The notes below the pieces were generated by a model, which saw nothing but the letters and a program-made list of their open reading frames with translations, was not told where the DNA came from and searched no databases. Both the position numbers and the translations under genes were made by a program. A stretch of 64,000 bases of DNA from an uncultured Paracoccaceae bacterium. Its GTDB lineage: Bacteria > Pseudomonadota > Alphaproteobacteria > Rhodobacterales > Rhodobacteraceae. The DNA lies in NCBI GenBank assembly GCA_947494675.1, contig CANLVP010000001.1, positions 1,426,001 to 1,490,000 of the forward strand, read 5' to 3'. Shown here piece by piece: positions 37,033 through 44,807 of the stretch. Numbering within the stretch: position 1 is the stretch's first letter; each line of letters begins with the position of its first letter.

Positions 37033-37046
37033 TGAACGTTTGTTCA
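37033..37046. promoter_or_regulatory. Inverted repeat TGAAC-N4-GTTCA before the acyl-CoA ligase gene
   Basis: TGAACgtttGTTCA has perfect 5-bp arms and lies about 110 bp upstream of the ligase start, a little before a TTGACG hexamer. TetR-family regulators of fatty acid and acid metabolism use similar short dyads. No TetR gene is in the window, so assignment is by pattern. Confidence 0.4.
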
Positions 37047-37155
37047 AAAAACCGTTGACGTGACAACGAACGGCGTCCCAGTATCATCCTCATAGATCGA
37101 CACGAAAGTGAATCGGTCGTCATCGGTAACATCCGATGTGGGAGGAAAATTTGAT

Positions 37156-39111
37156 ATGACGCCTGCTACGCCCTCGGGGGCGATGCTTTCTATTCCTGCA
37201 TTGCTGGCCCGCAACGTGGCACAGCACGGGTCAAAGGCGGCCTACCGCGAAAAAGAATACGGGATCTGGCAAAGCTGGACCTGGGCTGATGTCGCGGAAG
37301 AGACGGACGCTTTGGCCTTAGGGCTTTTGACATTGGGTGCGGCGACGGGCGACCACATCGCGATTGTCGGGCGGAACCGGCCAGCCTTGTATTGGGCAAT
37401 GATCGCCGCGCAAAAGATCGGCTGCGTGCCGGTCCCGCTTTATCAGGACGCCGCCGCAGAAGAGATTGCTTATGCGTTGGATCACTGTGGTGCACGCTTT
37501 GCGATTGCCGGGGATCAGGAACAGGTCGACAAGATCGCAGATGCCCGCGAGGGGCTGACCACGTTGGAGCATGTCATCTACCTCGATGGGCGCGGCCTGC
37601 GGAAATACGACCATAGCGCGATGACGTCATATGCAGAGGTGCAGGCCAAGGGTCGCGCGTCGGATTTGCAGGGAGAGATGGCGGAGCGGATTGCGGCGCT
37701 GGATTACGACAGCACATGTGTGATGCTTTACACATCCGGCACCACGGGGCGGCCCAAAGGGGTCGTGCTGTCAAACCGCAATGTCATTGAAACCTCAAAG
37801 AATTCCGCCGAATTTGACCATCTGAAAGCGGGGGATGAGGTGCTGGCCTATCTTCCGATGGCGTGGGTTGGGGATTTTATCTTTTCTATCGGACAGGCGA
37901 TGTGGACGGGGTTTTGCGTCAATTGCCCCGAATCCGAACACACCATGATGACCGACCTGCGCGAGATTGGTCCGACCTACTATTTCGCACCACCTCGGGT
38001 GTTTGAGGGGCAGCTGACCTCTGTCATGATCCGCATGGAAGACGCGGGCCGGGTGAAGCGCTGGCTCTTTGATCACTTCATGGATGTCGCCCGCCGGGCC
38101 GGCCCCGACTTGCTGGACGGCAAAGAGGTGAGCTTTGGCGATAGGCTGCGTTATCGGCTGGGCAACTTGCTGGTGTTTGGCCCGCTCAAGAACACGCTTG
38201 GCCTCAGTCGGGTGCGGGTTGGATATACAGCCGGTGAGGCGATTGGGCCCGAGATTTTCGATTTTTACCGGGCGCTGGGCATCAACCTCAAACAGCTTTA
38301 TGGCCAGACCGAAGCCACTGTTTTCATTACACAACAACCCGATGGCGAGGTCCGGTCCGATACCGTTGGCGTGCCGTCACCGGGGGTTGAGATCAAGATC
38401 GAAGACAGCGGAGAGGTGTTCTATCGCTCGCCCGGCACCTTCGTTGAATACTACAAAAACGCCGAAAGCACGGCCTCTACCAAGGACCCCGAAGGCTGGG
38501 TCGCGACGGGGGATGCGGGGTTCATTGAAGAAGGCACAGGCCACCTGCGGATCATCGACCGTGCGAAGGATGTCGGCAAATTGTCAGATGGCGGGCTGTT
38601 TGCCCCGAAATACGTCGAAAACAAGCTGAAATTCTATCCCAACATTCTGGAGGCCGTGGTCTTTGGTGCGGGCAAGGATCGCTGTGTCGCCTTCATCAAT
38701 ATCGACCTGACAGCTGTCGGAAATTGGGCGGAACGCAATAATATCGCCTATTCCAGCTATCAGGAATTATCGCAACATCCCAAGGTGTTAGAGGCGATCG
38801 AGGGGCATGTGAACGCGGTCAACGCCAGCGTCGCCGAGGATGATATGCTGTCTGGCTGCCAGATCCACCGCTTCCTTGTGCTGCACAAAGAGCTGGACGC
38901 CGACGACGGCGAAATGACCCGCACCCGCAAAGTGCGCCGGGCGGTGATTGGCGACAAGTTCGATGACCTGATTACGGCGCTCTATGATGGATCGTCAGAG
39001 GTCTATACCGAAACCGAAGTCACCTATGAGGATGGCCGCAAGGGCAAGATCACGGCAACGCTGGATATTCGGGACGCCAAGGTTGTGGCAAAGCGGGAGG
39101 CGGCGGCGTGA
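37156..39111 (+). CDS. Long-chain fatty acid-CoA ligase-like AMP-binding protein
   Basis: A 651-residue acyl-CoA synthetase. The ATP-binding P-loop is LYTSGTTGRPKGVVLSNRNV, the A5 motif is YGQTEAT, and the C-terminal hinge and gate region contains GWVATGDAGFIEE and IIDRAKDVGKLSDGG. The length fits FadD-like long-chain or bile-acid-type ligases. ATG 37156 is chosen for GGGAGGAAAA just upstream; an in-frame start at 37108 lacks one. It opens the ABC-importer block and is followed 49 bp later by the first ATPase gene, so it probably activates the imported acid. Confidence 0.9.
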   Translation: MTPATPSGAMLSIPALLARNVAQHGSKAAYREKEYGIWQSWTWADVAEETDALALGLLTLGAATGDHIAIVGRNRPALYWAMIAAQKIGCVPVPLYQDAAAEEIAYALDHCGARFAIAGDQEQVDKIADAREGLTTLEHVIYLDGRGLRKYDHSAMTSYAEVQAKGRASDLQGEMAERIAALDYDSTCVMLYTSGTTGRPKGVVLSNRNVIETSKNSAEFDHLKAGDEVLAYLPMAWVGDFIFSIGQAMWTGFCVNCPESEHTMMTDLREIGPTYYFAPPRVFEGQLTSVMIRMEDAGRVKRWLFDHFMDVARRAGPDLLDGKEVSFGDRLRYRLGNLLVFGPLKNTLGLSRVRVGYTAGEAIGPEIFDFYRALGINLKQLYGQTEATVFITQQPDGEVRSDTVGVPSPGVEIKIEDSGEVFYRSPGTFVEYYKNAESTASTKDPEGWVATGDAGFIEEGTGHLRIIDRAKDVGKLSDGGLFAPKYVENKLKFYPNILEAVVFGAGKDRCVAFINIDLTAVGNWAERNNIAYSSYQELSQHPKVLEAIEGHVNAVNASVAEDDMLSGCQIHRFLVLHKELDADDGEMTRTRKVRRAVIGDKFDDLITALYDGSSEVYTETEVTYEDGRKGKITATLDIRDAKVVAKREAAA

Positions 39112-39160
39112 TGGCAGTTTGCATCCAACAGGTTAACAACAGCCAAGGCGGGCGTGCGCG

Positions 39161-39979
39161 ATGAAAGATACCGTCGACAGCTACGTCACCGAAGACGGGC
39201 GCACCATTGGTAAAGTGCTGATGGATATGAGGAATATCACGCTCCGCTTTGGCGGGGTGGAGGCGATCAAGGATATTTCTTTTGATATTCGCGAGGGCGA
39301 GATCAGGGCGATTATCGGGCCGAACGGGGCCGGGAAATCATCGATGCTGAACGTGATCTCGGGCTTCTATAACCCGCAGGTCGGTGAGGTCTGGTTCCGC
39401 GGCGAAAAACGCCCGCCGATGAAGCCCTATCAGGTGGCAAGGCACGGAATTGCAAGGACTTTTCAGAACATCGCTCTGTTTGAGGGCATGAGTGTTTTGG
39501 ACAATGTGATGACGGGCCGGTTGCGGCAGATGAACACCGGGCTCTTTGCCCAAGCGCTCTGGTGGGGGAAAGCCCAGCGAGAGGAGACGGAAAATCGCGA
39601 AGCCGTTGAAAAGATTATTGATTTTCTTGAAATCCAAGCCATTCGCAAGACCCCTGTGGGGCGTTTGCCTTACGGGTTGAAGAAACGGGTGGAGCTTGCC
39701 CGCGCGCTGGCCGCTGAGCCTGATCTGTTGTTGCTGGACGAGCCGATGGCAGGCATGAATGTCGAGGAAAAAGAGGACATGTCCCGCTATATCCTTGATG
39801 TAAATGACGAATTCGGCACCACCGTCGCCCTGATCGAACACGATATGGGGGTCGTGATGGACCTGTCTGACCGCGTGGTGGTGATGGATTATGGCCGCAA
39901 GATCGGCGACGGCACACCGGACGAGGTGCGCGGTAATCAAGATGTGATCGATGCCTATTTGGGGGTGCAGCATGACTGA
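39161..39979 (+). CDS. Branched-chain-type ABC transporter ATP-binding protein (LivG-like)
   Basis: A 272-residue ATPase. Walker A GPNGAGKS is at 53-60, the signature region YGLKKRVELARALA follows, and Walker B is LLLLDEPMAGM. The ABC-x-Q and His-switch residues (IEHDMGVVM) are present. LivG proteins drive import through the LivH/LivM pair. The stop lies over the start of a 41-codon frame, and livH-like follows after 107 bp. The 30-residue N-terminal extension (MKDTVDSYVTEDGRTIG) is unusual but harmless. Confidence 0.93.
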   Translation: MKDTVDSYVTEDGRTIGKVLMDMRNITLRFGGVEAIKDISFDIREGEIRAIIGPNGAGKSSMLNVISGFYNPQVGEVWFRGEKRPPMKPYQVARHGIARTFQNIALFEGMSVLDNVMTGRLRQMNTGLFAQALWWGKAQREETENREAVEKIIDFLEIQAIRKTPVGRLPYGLKKRVELARALAAEPDLLLLDEPMAGMNVEEKEDMSRYILDVNDEFGTTVALIEHDMGVVMDLSDRVVVMDYGRKIGDGTPDEVRGNQDVIDAYLGVQHD

Positions 39980-40097
39980 TTTGTCATATGCAGAGCCTGT
40001 GAAGAAACCATACACAACCCATGCACAACCCATGCGCATGAAAGTTTTAAGCGGTGTTCACACCTTAACGGTGGGGGTGCGCACGCATGTCAGCTGA
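39972..40097 (+). CDS. Candidate 41-aa overlapping ORF between livG- and livH-like genes
   Basis: ATG 39972 overlaps the upstream ATPase stop by 8 bp and the TGA overlaps the downstream permease start by 11 bp, so it links the two genes without a gap. GGGGGTGC precedes it. The product (MTDLSYAEPVKKPYTTHAQP..., then MRMKVLSG) is not recognised and its middle is encoded by a dispersed repeat, so it may only be a by-product of that repeat. Confidence 0.25.
   Translation: MTDLSYAEPVKKPYTTHAQPMRMKVLSGVHTLTVGVRTHVS
39996..40047 (+). repeat. Dispersed 52-bp element, copy 2 (livG-livH gap)
   Basis: Matches the minus-strand copy at 27821-27872 with nine mismatches over 52 positions. It contains three tandem 11-bp units of the CCAT(R)CACA type ending at GAAAGTTT. 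The first eight bases lie after the upstream stop codon. Both copies also have TTAA and GGTGCGCAC within 50 bp, in different order. Function unknown. Confidence 0.65.
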
Positions 40098-41085
40098 TTT
40101 TCTTTACGGGATTGAGGTCGTCATCAACGGGCTGATGGCCGGGGTGCTATATGCGCTGGTGGCCTTGGGCTTTGTGCTGATCTTCAAGGCCTCGGGCATT
40201 TTCAATTATGCGCAGGGTGTGATGGCCCTGTTCGCGGCGCTGACGCTGACGGGCATCATGTCAGGACAGGTGCCGTTTTCGCATTTGATCAATGCGATCT
40301 TCGGGACGGAGATTCACCACTTTGGCTGGCATGTGCCCGCGTTGCTGGCGATCATTCTGACGCTCTTGGTGATGATCGTCTTTGCCTGGGCGGTGCAGAA
40401 GTTCGTGTTCCGGCATCTTGTCGGGCAGGAGCCGATTATCCTGTTTATGGCAACCATTGGCTTGGCCTATTTCCTGGAAGGTGTCGGCGACCTGATGTGG
40501 GGGTCGGATATCAAGACGCTGGACGTGGGACTGCCGCAGGGCGGGTCCATGTGGGTGGAAAATGCGACCGCCGGTTTGGGCGGCGATGACTTCTACGGCT
40601 TCTTCATCGACAAGCTGGATATGGTGGCGACCGTGGTGGCCGCGATTCTGGTGATCGGGTTGGTGGCGTTCAGCCAATACACCAAGCAGGGCCGCGCCAT
40701 GCGCGCGGTGGCCGATGACCATCAGGCGGCGTTGAGCGTGGGCATTTCGCTGAACTTTATCTGGGTGCTGGTCTGGTCGCTGGCGGGGCTTGTGGCGCTT
40801 GTCGCCGGGGTCATGTGGGGCGCGAAATCGGGGGTGCAGTTTTCGCTGAGCTTGATCGCGCTGAAGGCGCTGCCCGTTTTGATGTTAGGTGGCTTCACCT
40901 CGATTCCCGGCGCGATTGTTGGGGGCCTCATCATCGGCGTCGGCGAGAAGCTGTTCGAATATACGATTGGCGCGCCCTACTTGGGCGGGGCCACCGAGAA
41001 CTGGTTTGCCTATGTGCTGGCGCTGATCTTTCTGGTGTTTCGCCCGCAAGGGTTGTTTGGGGAGCGGATCATTGAGCGTGTTTGA
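40087..41085 (+). CDS. Branched-chain-type ABC transporter permease (LivH-like)
   Basis: A 332-residue permease with about eight hydrophobic helices, starting MSADFLYGIEVVINGLMAGVLYALVALGFVLIFKASG, the LivH hallmark. The GISLNFIWVLVWSLAGLVALVAGVMWGA segment and the LMLGGFTSIPGAIVGGLIIGVGEKLF end are typical. The transmembrane domain forms the channel with the LivM-like subunit. ATG 40087 overlaps the small upstream frame; a weak ribosome-binding site GGTGGGGG precedes it. Confidence 0.93.
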   Translation: MSADFLYGIEVVINGLMAGVLYALVALGFVLIFKASGIFNYAQGVMALFAALTLTGIMSGQVPFSHLINAIFGTEIHHFGWHVPALLAIILTLLVMIVFAWAVQKFVFRHLVGQEPIILFMATIGLAYFLEGVGDLMWGSDIKTLDVGLPQGGSMWVENATAGLGGDDFYGFFIDKLDMVATVVAAILVIGLVAFSQYTKQGRAMRAVADDHQAALSVGISLNFIWVLVWSLAGLVALVAGVMWGAKSGVQFSLSLIALKALPVLMLGGFTSIPGAIVGGLIIGVGEKLFEYTIGAPYLGGATENWFAYVLALIFLVFRPQGLFGERIIERV

Positions 41086-41089
41086 CGTA

Positions 41090-41461
41090 ATGAACTTGCG
41101 CTGCCACTGCGGCGGCATTGAACTGCTTGTGCGGCTCGCCGATGGTTTGAACACGGCGAAGCGTTGCGATTGCAGTTTTTGCAGGCGGCGTGGGGCGATG
41201 ACCGCTGATGTGCGCGAGGAAGATCTAACCGTTTTGCGCGAGGAGACGCTTGGCACCTATCAATTTGGGCCCAAGACTGAACGCCATCATTTCTGCACGC
41301 GTTGTGGCACCTATACCCACCATCATCGGCCTGCTGAGGGCATGGAGTGGGGGGTTAATGTGGGTGCGCTTGAGGGGATCAACCCGCGTGACATTGATCC
41401 CGTGCCATGGATGGATGGCGTGAATTGGAACCCACGGAGGGGCCAAGATGCTGTATCGTGA
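41090..41461 (+). CDS. GFA family (glutathione-dependent formaldehyde-activating-like) protein
   Basis: A 123-residue Cys-rich protein of the GFA/CENP-V family, with RCHCGGIEL, CDCSFCRRRG and HHFCTRCGTYTHHH as the zinc-binding modules. Family members bind a structural and a catalytic zinc; activity on S-hydroxymethylglutathione is known only for some. The gene is wedged between the two permease genes, starting 4 bp after the first and overlapping the second by 14 bp. GTG 41078 is an alternative start. Its presence inside an import operon is unusual. Confidence 0.85.
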   Translation: MNLRCHCGGIELLVRLADGLNTAKRCDCSFCRRRGAMTADVREEDLTVLREETLGTYQFGPKTERHHFCTRCGTYTHHHRPAEGMEWGVNVGALEGINPRDIDPVPWMDGVNWNPRRGQDAVS

Positions 41462-42524
41462 GGCCGGTGATTTTAAGACGTCCTATCGCGACGACAACCA
41501 GACCTTTCCGATCAAGTTTGATCGGGTCGGGTTCTGGGTGATCCTCGCGGTGGCCTGGTTGGTGATCCCGTTTGTGATCAATGATTATTGGGCGTCGTCG
41601 CTGATGGTGCCGTTCTTGATCTATGCGATTGCGGCAATCGGGTTGAACATTTTGACTGGCTATTGCGGGCAGGTGAGCCTTGGCACCGGCGGGTTCATGG
41701 CTGTGGGGGCCTATGCTTGCTACAAGCTGATGACGGGTTTTCCTGATGTGTCGATCCTGATCCACATCCTGTTGGCGGGCGGGATTACGGCCGTCGTGGG
41801 GGCGGCCTTTGGTCTGCCGTCGTTGCGGATCAAGGGGTTCTATCTGGCAGTAGCGACACTGGCGGCGCAGTTTTTCCTTGTCTGGCTCTTCAATAAGGTC
41901 GCGTGGTTTTACAACTATTCCGCGTCTGGCCAGATCAACGCGCCAGAGCGGTTGGTGGCGGGCGTGGCTGTCACCGGGCCTAATACGCCGGCGTGGGCGC
42001 AATACCTTGTGTGCCTGTTTTTCGTGACCCTGTGTGCGCTGATCGCGCGGAACCTGACGCGGGGGTCCACGGGGCGCAAATGGATGGCTATTCGCGATAT
42101 GGATATCGCCGCAGAGATTATCGGAGTGAACCCGCTGCGCGCCAAGCTGACCGCCTTTGCGGTGTCGTCGTTCTTTGTGGGCGTGTCGGGCGCGCTGTTC
42201 TTTGCGGTCTATCTGGGCGCGGTAGAAGTGGGCGAGGTGTTCGGCATCCAGAAGTCGTTCCTTGTGCTTTTCATGATTATCATCGGCGGGCTGGGATCGA
42301 TCTTTGGCAGCTTTGCGGGGGCTGCGTTCCTTGTGATCATGCCGGTCGCGTTGAAGTGGCTTGGCGTTGATATTTTGGGCTGGCCCACCGATCTGGTGGC
42401 GCATTTGCAGTTGGTGATCGTGGGCGCGCTGATCATGTTTTTCCTGATCCGAGAGCCGCACGGGCTGGCCGCGATCTGGCGCTATATCAAAGAGAAATTA
42501 CGGCTGTGGCCGTTTCCTTATTAA
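41448..42524 (+). CDS. Branched-chain-type ABC transporter permease (LivM-like)
   Basis: A 358-residue permease with about nine hydrophobic helices. YAIAAIGLNILTGYCGQVSLGTGGFMAVGAYA (about 62-93) is the LivM motif, and RDMDIAAEIIGVNPLRAKLTAFAVSSFFVGVSGALF is the conserved cytoplasmic loop that contacts the ATPases. The N-terminus carries 25 residues of charged sequence before the first helix. It overlaps the GFA gene by 14 bp and precedes the binding-protein gene by 55 bp. Confidence 0.94.
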   Translation: MLYREAGDFKTSYRDDNQTFPIKFDRVGFWVILAVAWLVIPFVINDYWASSLMVPFLIYAIAAIGLNILTGYCGQVSLGTGGFMAVGAYACYKLMTGFPDVSILIHILLAGGITAVVGAAFGLPSLRIKGFYLAVATLAAQFFLVWLFNKVAWFYNYSASGQINAPERLVAGVAVTGPNTPAWAQYLVCLFFVTLCALIARNLTRGSTGRKWMAIRDMDIAAEIIGVNPLRAKLTAFAVSSFFVGVSGALFFAVYLGAVEVGEVFGIQKSFLVLFMIIIGGLGSIFGSFAGAAFLVIMPVALKWLGVDILGWPTDLVAHLQLVIVGALIMFFLIREPHGLAAIWRYIKEKLRLWPFPY

Positions 42525-42532
42525 CCAAATGA

Positions 42533-42550
42533 GTCGGGGTGAACCCCGAC
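42533..42550. repeat. REP-like palindrome, copy A
   Basis: GTCGGGGT-ga-ACCCCGAC followed by CTAC. It resembles 58749-58766, also followed by CTAC. Found in the gap before the binding-protein gene. Small extragenic palindromes of this kind are common in Rhodobacteraceae. Confidence 0.5.
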
Positions 42551-42579
42551 CTACACCAAATTATCAATGGGAGGAGACC

Positions 42580-43866
42580 ATGATGAAGATGAAGACCCTA
42601 GCAGCAGCGGCCCTTGCAGGTGCGCTGGCGACCGGACCGGCAATGGCCGATCTGGTGATCCCGGATCTGTCCTATCGCACTGGGCCGTTCGCCGCAGGCG
42701 GCGTGCCTGTTTCGGATGGCTATCAGGATTATTTCAACCTGCTCAACGCACGCGATGGCGGTATTGGCGGCGTGCCGATCCGTATTGTGGAATGCGAGAC
42801 GGGCTACAACACCGAAAAGGGTGTGGAATGCTACGAGAGCACCAAGGGTGAGGGCGCGCTGATCTATCAACCGCTGTCCACTGGCATCACCTATCAGCTG
42901 ATCCCCAAGGTGACGGCGGACAACATTCCGCTGCACACGATGGGCTATGGCCGGACATCTGCGGCCAATGGTGAGGTGTTCAACTGGGTGTTCAACTATC
43001 CTGCGAACTACTGGGATGCGGCCTCTGTGGCGGTGAACTATCTGCTGGATGAGAACGGTGGCAGCCTTGATGGCAAGACCATCGCGCTGGTCTATCACAA
43101 CTCTGCCTATGGCAAGGAGCCCATTCGTACGCTGGAAGCGCTGTCGGAAATGCACGGCTATGACCTGAGCCTGCTGGCGGTGGATCATCCTGGGCAGGAG
43201 CAGAAATCCCAGTGGCTGCAAATTCGTCGCGAGCGCCCTGACTATGTCCTGATGTGGGGCTGGGGTGTAATGAACCAGGTGGCTGTGCAGGAAGCGGCCA
43301 ACATCAATTTCCCGATGGAAAATTTCATCGGCAACTGGTGGGCCGGGTCAGAGCATGACGTGACACCTGCGGGTGCTGCGGCCAACGGCTACAAATCGCT
43401 CGGGATGACACGTTCTGCCGATTATCCGGTGTTTGAGGAGATCAAAACGCTGGTGCATGAGGCGGGCAACGCGGCCGGTGACGGGTCCAATGTGGGCACC
43501 GTGCTTTATACCCGTGGCGTTTACGCGGCGATGCTGGCGGCTGAAGCCATTGCCAAAGCACAGGAAATCCATGGCGTCGCAGACGTGACACCTGCGATGG
43601 TGCGTGACGGGATGGAGGCGTTGGACATCACAGAGGCGCGGATGGCTGAATTGGGCATGGCCAACATCGGGCCTGCGTTCTCGGTGACTTGCGAAAACCA
43701 CGGTGGCCCGGGTCTGGGTCTGGTGCAGCAATGGGATGCATCCGCTGGCACGTGGAACCCGTTGACGGACTTCATCGCGCCTGACGACAGCGTGACCGAT
43801 CCGTTGGTAGCAGAAGATAGCGCGGCCTATGCGGCAGAAAACAACATCACGCCAGGTTGCCTGTGA
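42580..43866 (+). CDS. Branched-chain-type ABC transporter substrate-binding protein
   Basis: A 428-residue periplasmic binding protein of the Leu/Ile/Val (PBP type I) class. The signal peptide MMKMKTLAAAALAGALATGPAMA is cleaved before DLVIPDLSY. The two lobes contain GYNTEKGVECYESTKGEGALIYQPLSTG and ALVYHNSAYGKEPIRTLEALSEMHGYDL. TRGVYAAMLAAEAIAKAQEIHG is the final lobe helix. Four Cys residues may pair. The length is large for LivK and closer to aromatic/carboxylate-binding members, so the substrate may be an organic acid. GGGAGGAGACC precedes ATG 42580. Confidence 0.93.
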   Translation: MMKMKTLAAAALAGALATGPAMADLVIPDLSYRTGPFAAGGVPVSDGYQDYFNLLNARDGGIGGVPIRIVECETGYNTEKGVECYESTKGEGALIYQPLSTGITYQLIPKVTADNIPLHTMGYGRTSAANGEVFNWVFNYPANYWDAASVAVNYLLDENGGSLDGKTIALVYHNSAYGKEPIRTLEALSEMHGYDLSLLAVDHPGQEQKSQWLQIRRERPDYVLMWGWGVMNQVAVQEAANINFPMENFIGNWWAGSEHDVTPAGAAANGYKSLGMTRSADYPVFEEIKTLVHEAGNAAGDGSNVGTVLYTRGVYAAMLAAEAIAKAQEIHGVADVTPAMVRDGMEALDITEARMAELGMANIGPAFSVTCENHGGPGLGLVQQWDASAGTWNPLTDFIAPDDSVTDPLVAEDSAAYAAENNITPGCL

Positions 43867-43876
43867 TGTGAGCTTT

Positions 43877-43906
43877 CCCCGGCCTGCCGCGTTTGGCGGG
43901 CCGGGG
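43877..43906 (+). terminator. Intercistronic hairpin after the binding-protein gene
   Basis: CCCCGGCCTGCC-gcgttt-GGCGGGCCGGGG forms an 11-12-bp stem with one mismatch, followed by ATTTGGATATTTTT. As usual after periplasmic binding-protein genes, it may lower downstream expression or protect the mRNA 3' end. Confidence 0.6.
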
Positions 43907-43910
43907 ATTT

Positions 43911-43935
43911 GGATATTTTTGAACCAAAGAAAGAC
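43911..43935 (+). repeat. Partial copy of the intergenic repeat tail
   Basis: GGATATTTTTGAACCAAAGA then AAGAC resembles the tail at 2036-2062. Here it precedes the LivF-like start. Together they suggest a common purine-rich pre-start element. Confidence 0.4.
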
Positions 43936-43949
43936 GAGGGCGCGGCCCC

Positions 43950-44771
43950 ATGTTGGACGGTGATGCGACAGAGACCTTGCTTGAGGTCAACAACATCGAG
44001 GTGATTTACAATCACGTCATCCTTGTGCTGAAGGGCGTAAGCCTGACCGTGCCCAAGGGTGGGATCACGGCGTTGTTGGGCGGGAATGGCGCGGGCAAGA
44101 CCACCACGCTCAAGGCGATTTCCAACTTGCTGCATTCCGAGCGGGGTGAGGTCACCAAGGGGTCGATCCATTATCGTGGCGACCGGGTGCAGGACAGCAG
44201 CCCGTCAGATTTGGTCAAACGCGGCGTCATTCAGGTCATGGAGGGGCGGCATTGCTTTGAGCATCTGACCATCGAGGAAAACCTGATGACCGGCGCCTAT
44301 ACGCGGCGCGACGGGGCGCGCAAGGTTAGTGACGATCTGGATTTGGTCTATACCTACTTTCCGCGCCTGAAAGAGCGGCGGAAATCACAGGCGGGATACA
44401 CGTCCGGCGGCGAACAGCAGATGTGCGCGATTGGCCGCGCGCTGATGAGCCGCCCTGAGACGATCCTGCTGGATGAGCCGTCGATGGGGCTGGCCCCGCA
44501 GTTGGTGGAAGAGATTTTCACCATTGTGAAGAACCTCAACGAAAAGGAAGGCGTGTCCTTTCTGCTGGCCGAACAGAACACCAATGTGGCGCTGCGGTTT
44601 GCGCATCACGGCTATATTCTGGAAAGCGGCCGGGTTGTCATGGAAGGCCCGGCAGCAGAATTGCGCGAGAACCCGGATGTGAAGGAATTCTATCTGGGCA
44701 TGTCGGATGAGGGCCGCAAATCGTTCCGCGACGTGCGCAGCTATCGGCGGCGCAAGCGCTGGCTGGCTTAG
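43950..44771 (+). CDS. Branched-chain-type ABC transporter ATP-binding protein (LivF-like)
   Basis: A 273-residue ATPase with Walker A GGNGAGKT at 44-51, signature TSGGEQQMCAIGRAL, Walker B ILLDEPSMGLA and the His switch region in LAEQNTNVALRFA. LivF partners LivG. ATG 43950 follows GAGGGCGCGGCCCC. The 25-residue basic C-terminal tail (SFRDVRSYRRRKRW) extends beyond the usual LivF end. It completes the importer: two ATPases, two permeases and a binding protein. Confidence 0.93.
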   Translation: MLDGDATETLLEVNNIEVIYNHVILVLKGVSLTVPKGGITALLGGNGAGKTTTLKAISNLLHSERGEVTKGSIHYRGDRVQDSSPSDLVKRGVIQVMEGRHCFEHLTIEENLMTGAYTRRDGARKVSDDLDLVYTYFPRLKERRKSQAGYTSGGEQQMCAIGRALMSRPETILLDEPSMGLAPQLVEEIFTIVKNLNEKEGVSFLLAEQNTNVALRFAHHGYILESGRVVMEGPAAELRENPDVKEFYLGMSDEGRKSFRDVRSYRRRKRWLA

Positions 44772-44807
44772 CGCAGGCGGTCGCCCGCCCGCGCAGGGGG
44801 GTTCCCG

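Noticed and set aside
41379-42461. Open frame of 360 codons antisense to the LivM-like gene
   Set aside because: Highly His/Arg-rich composition and no fold; the LivM-like gene explains the sequence.
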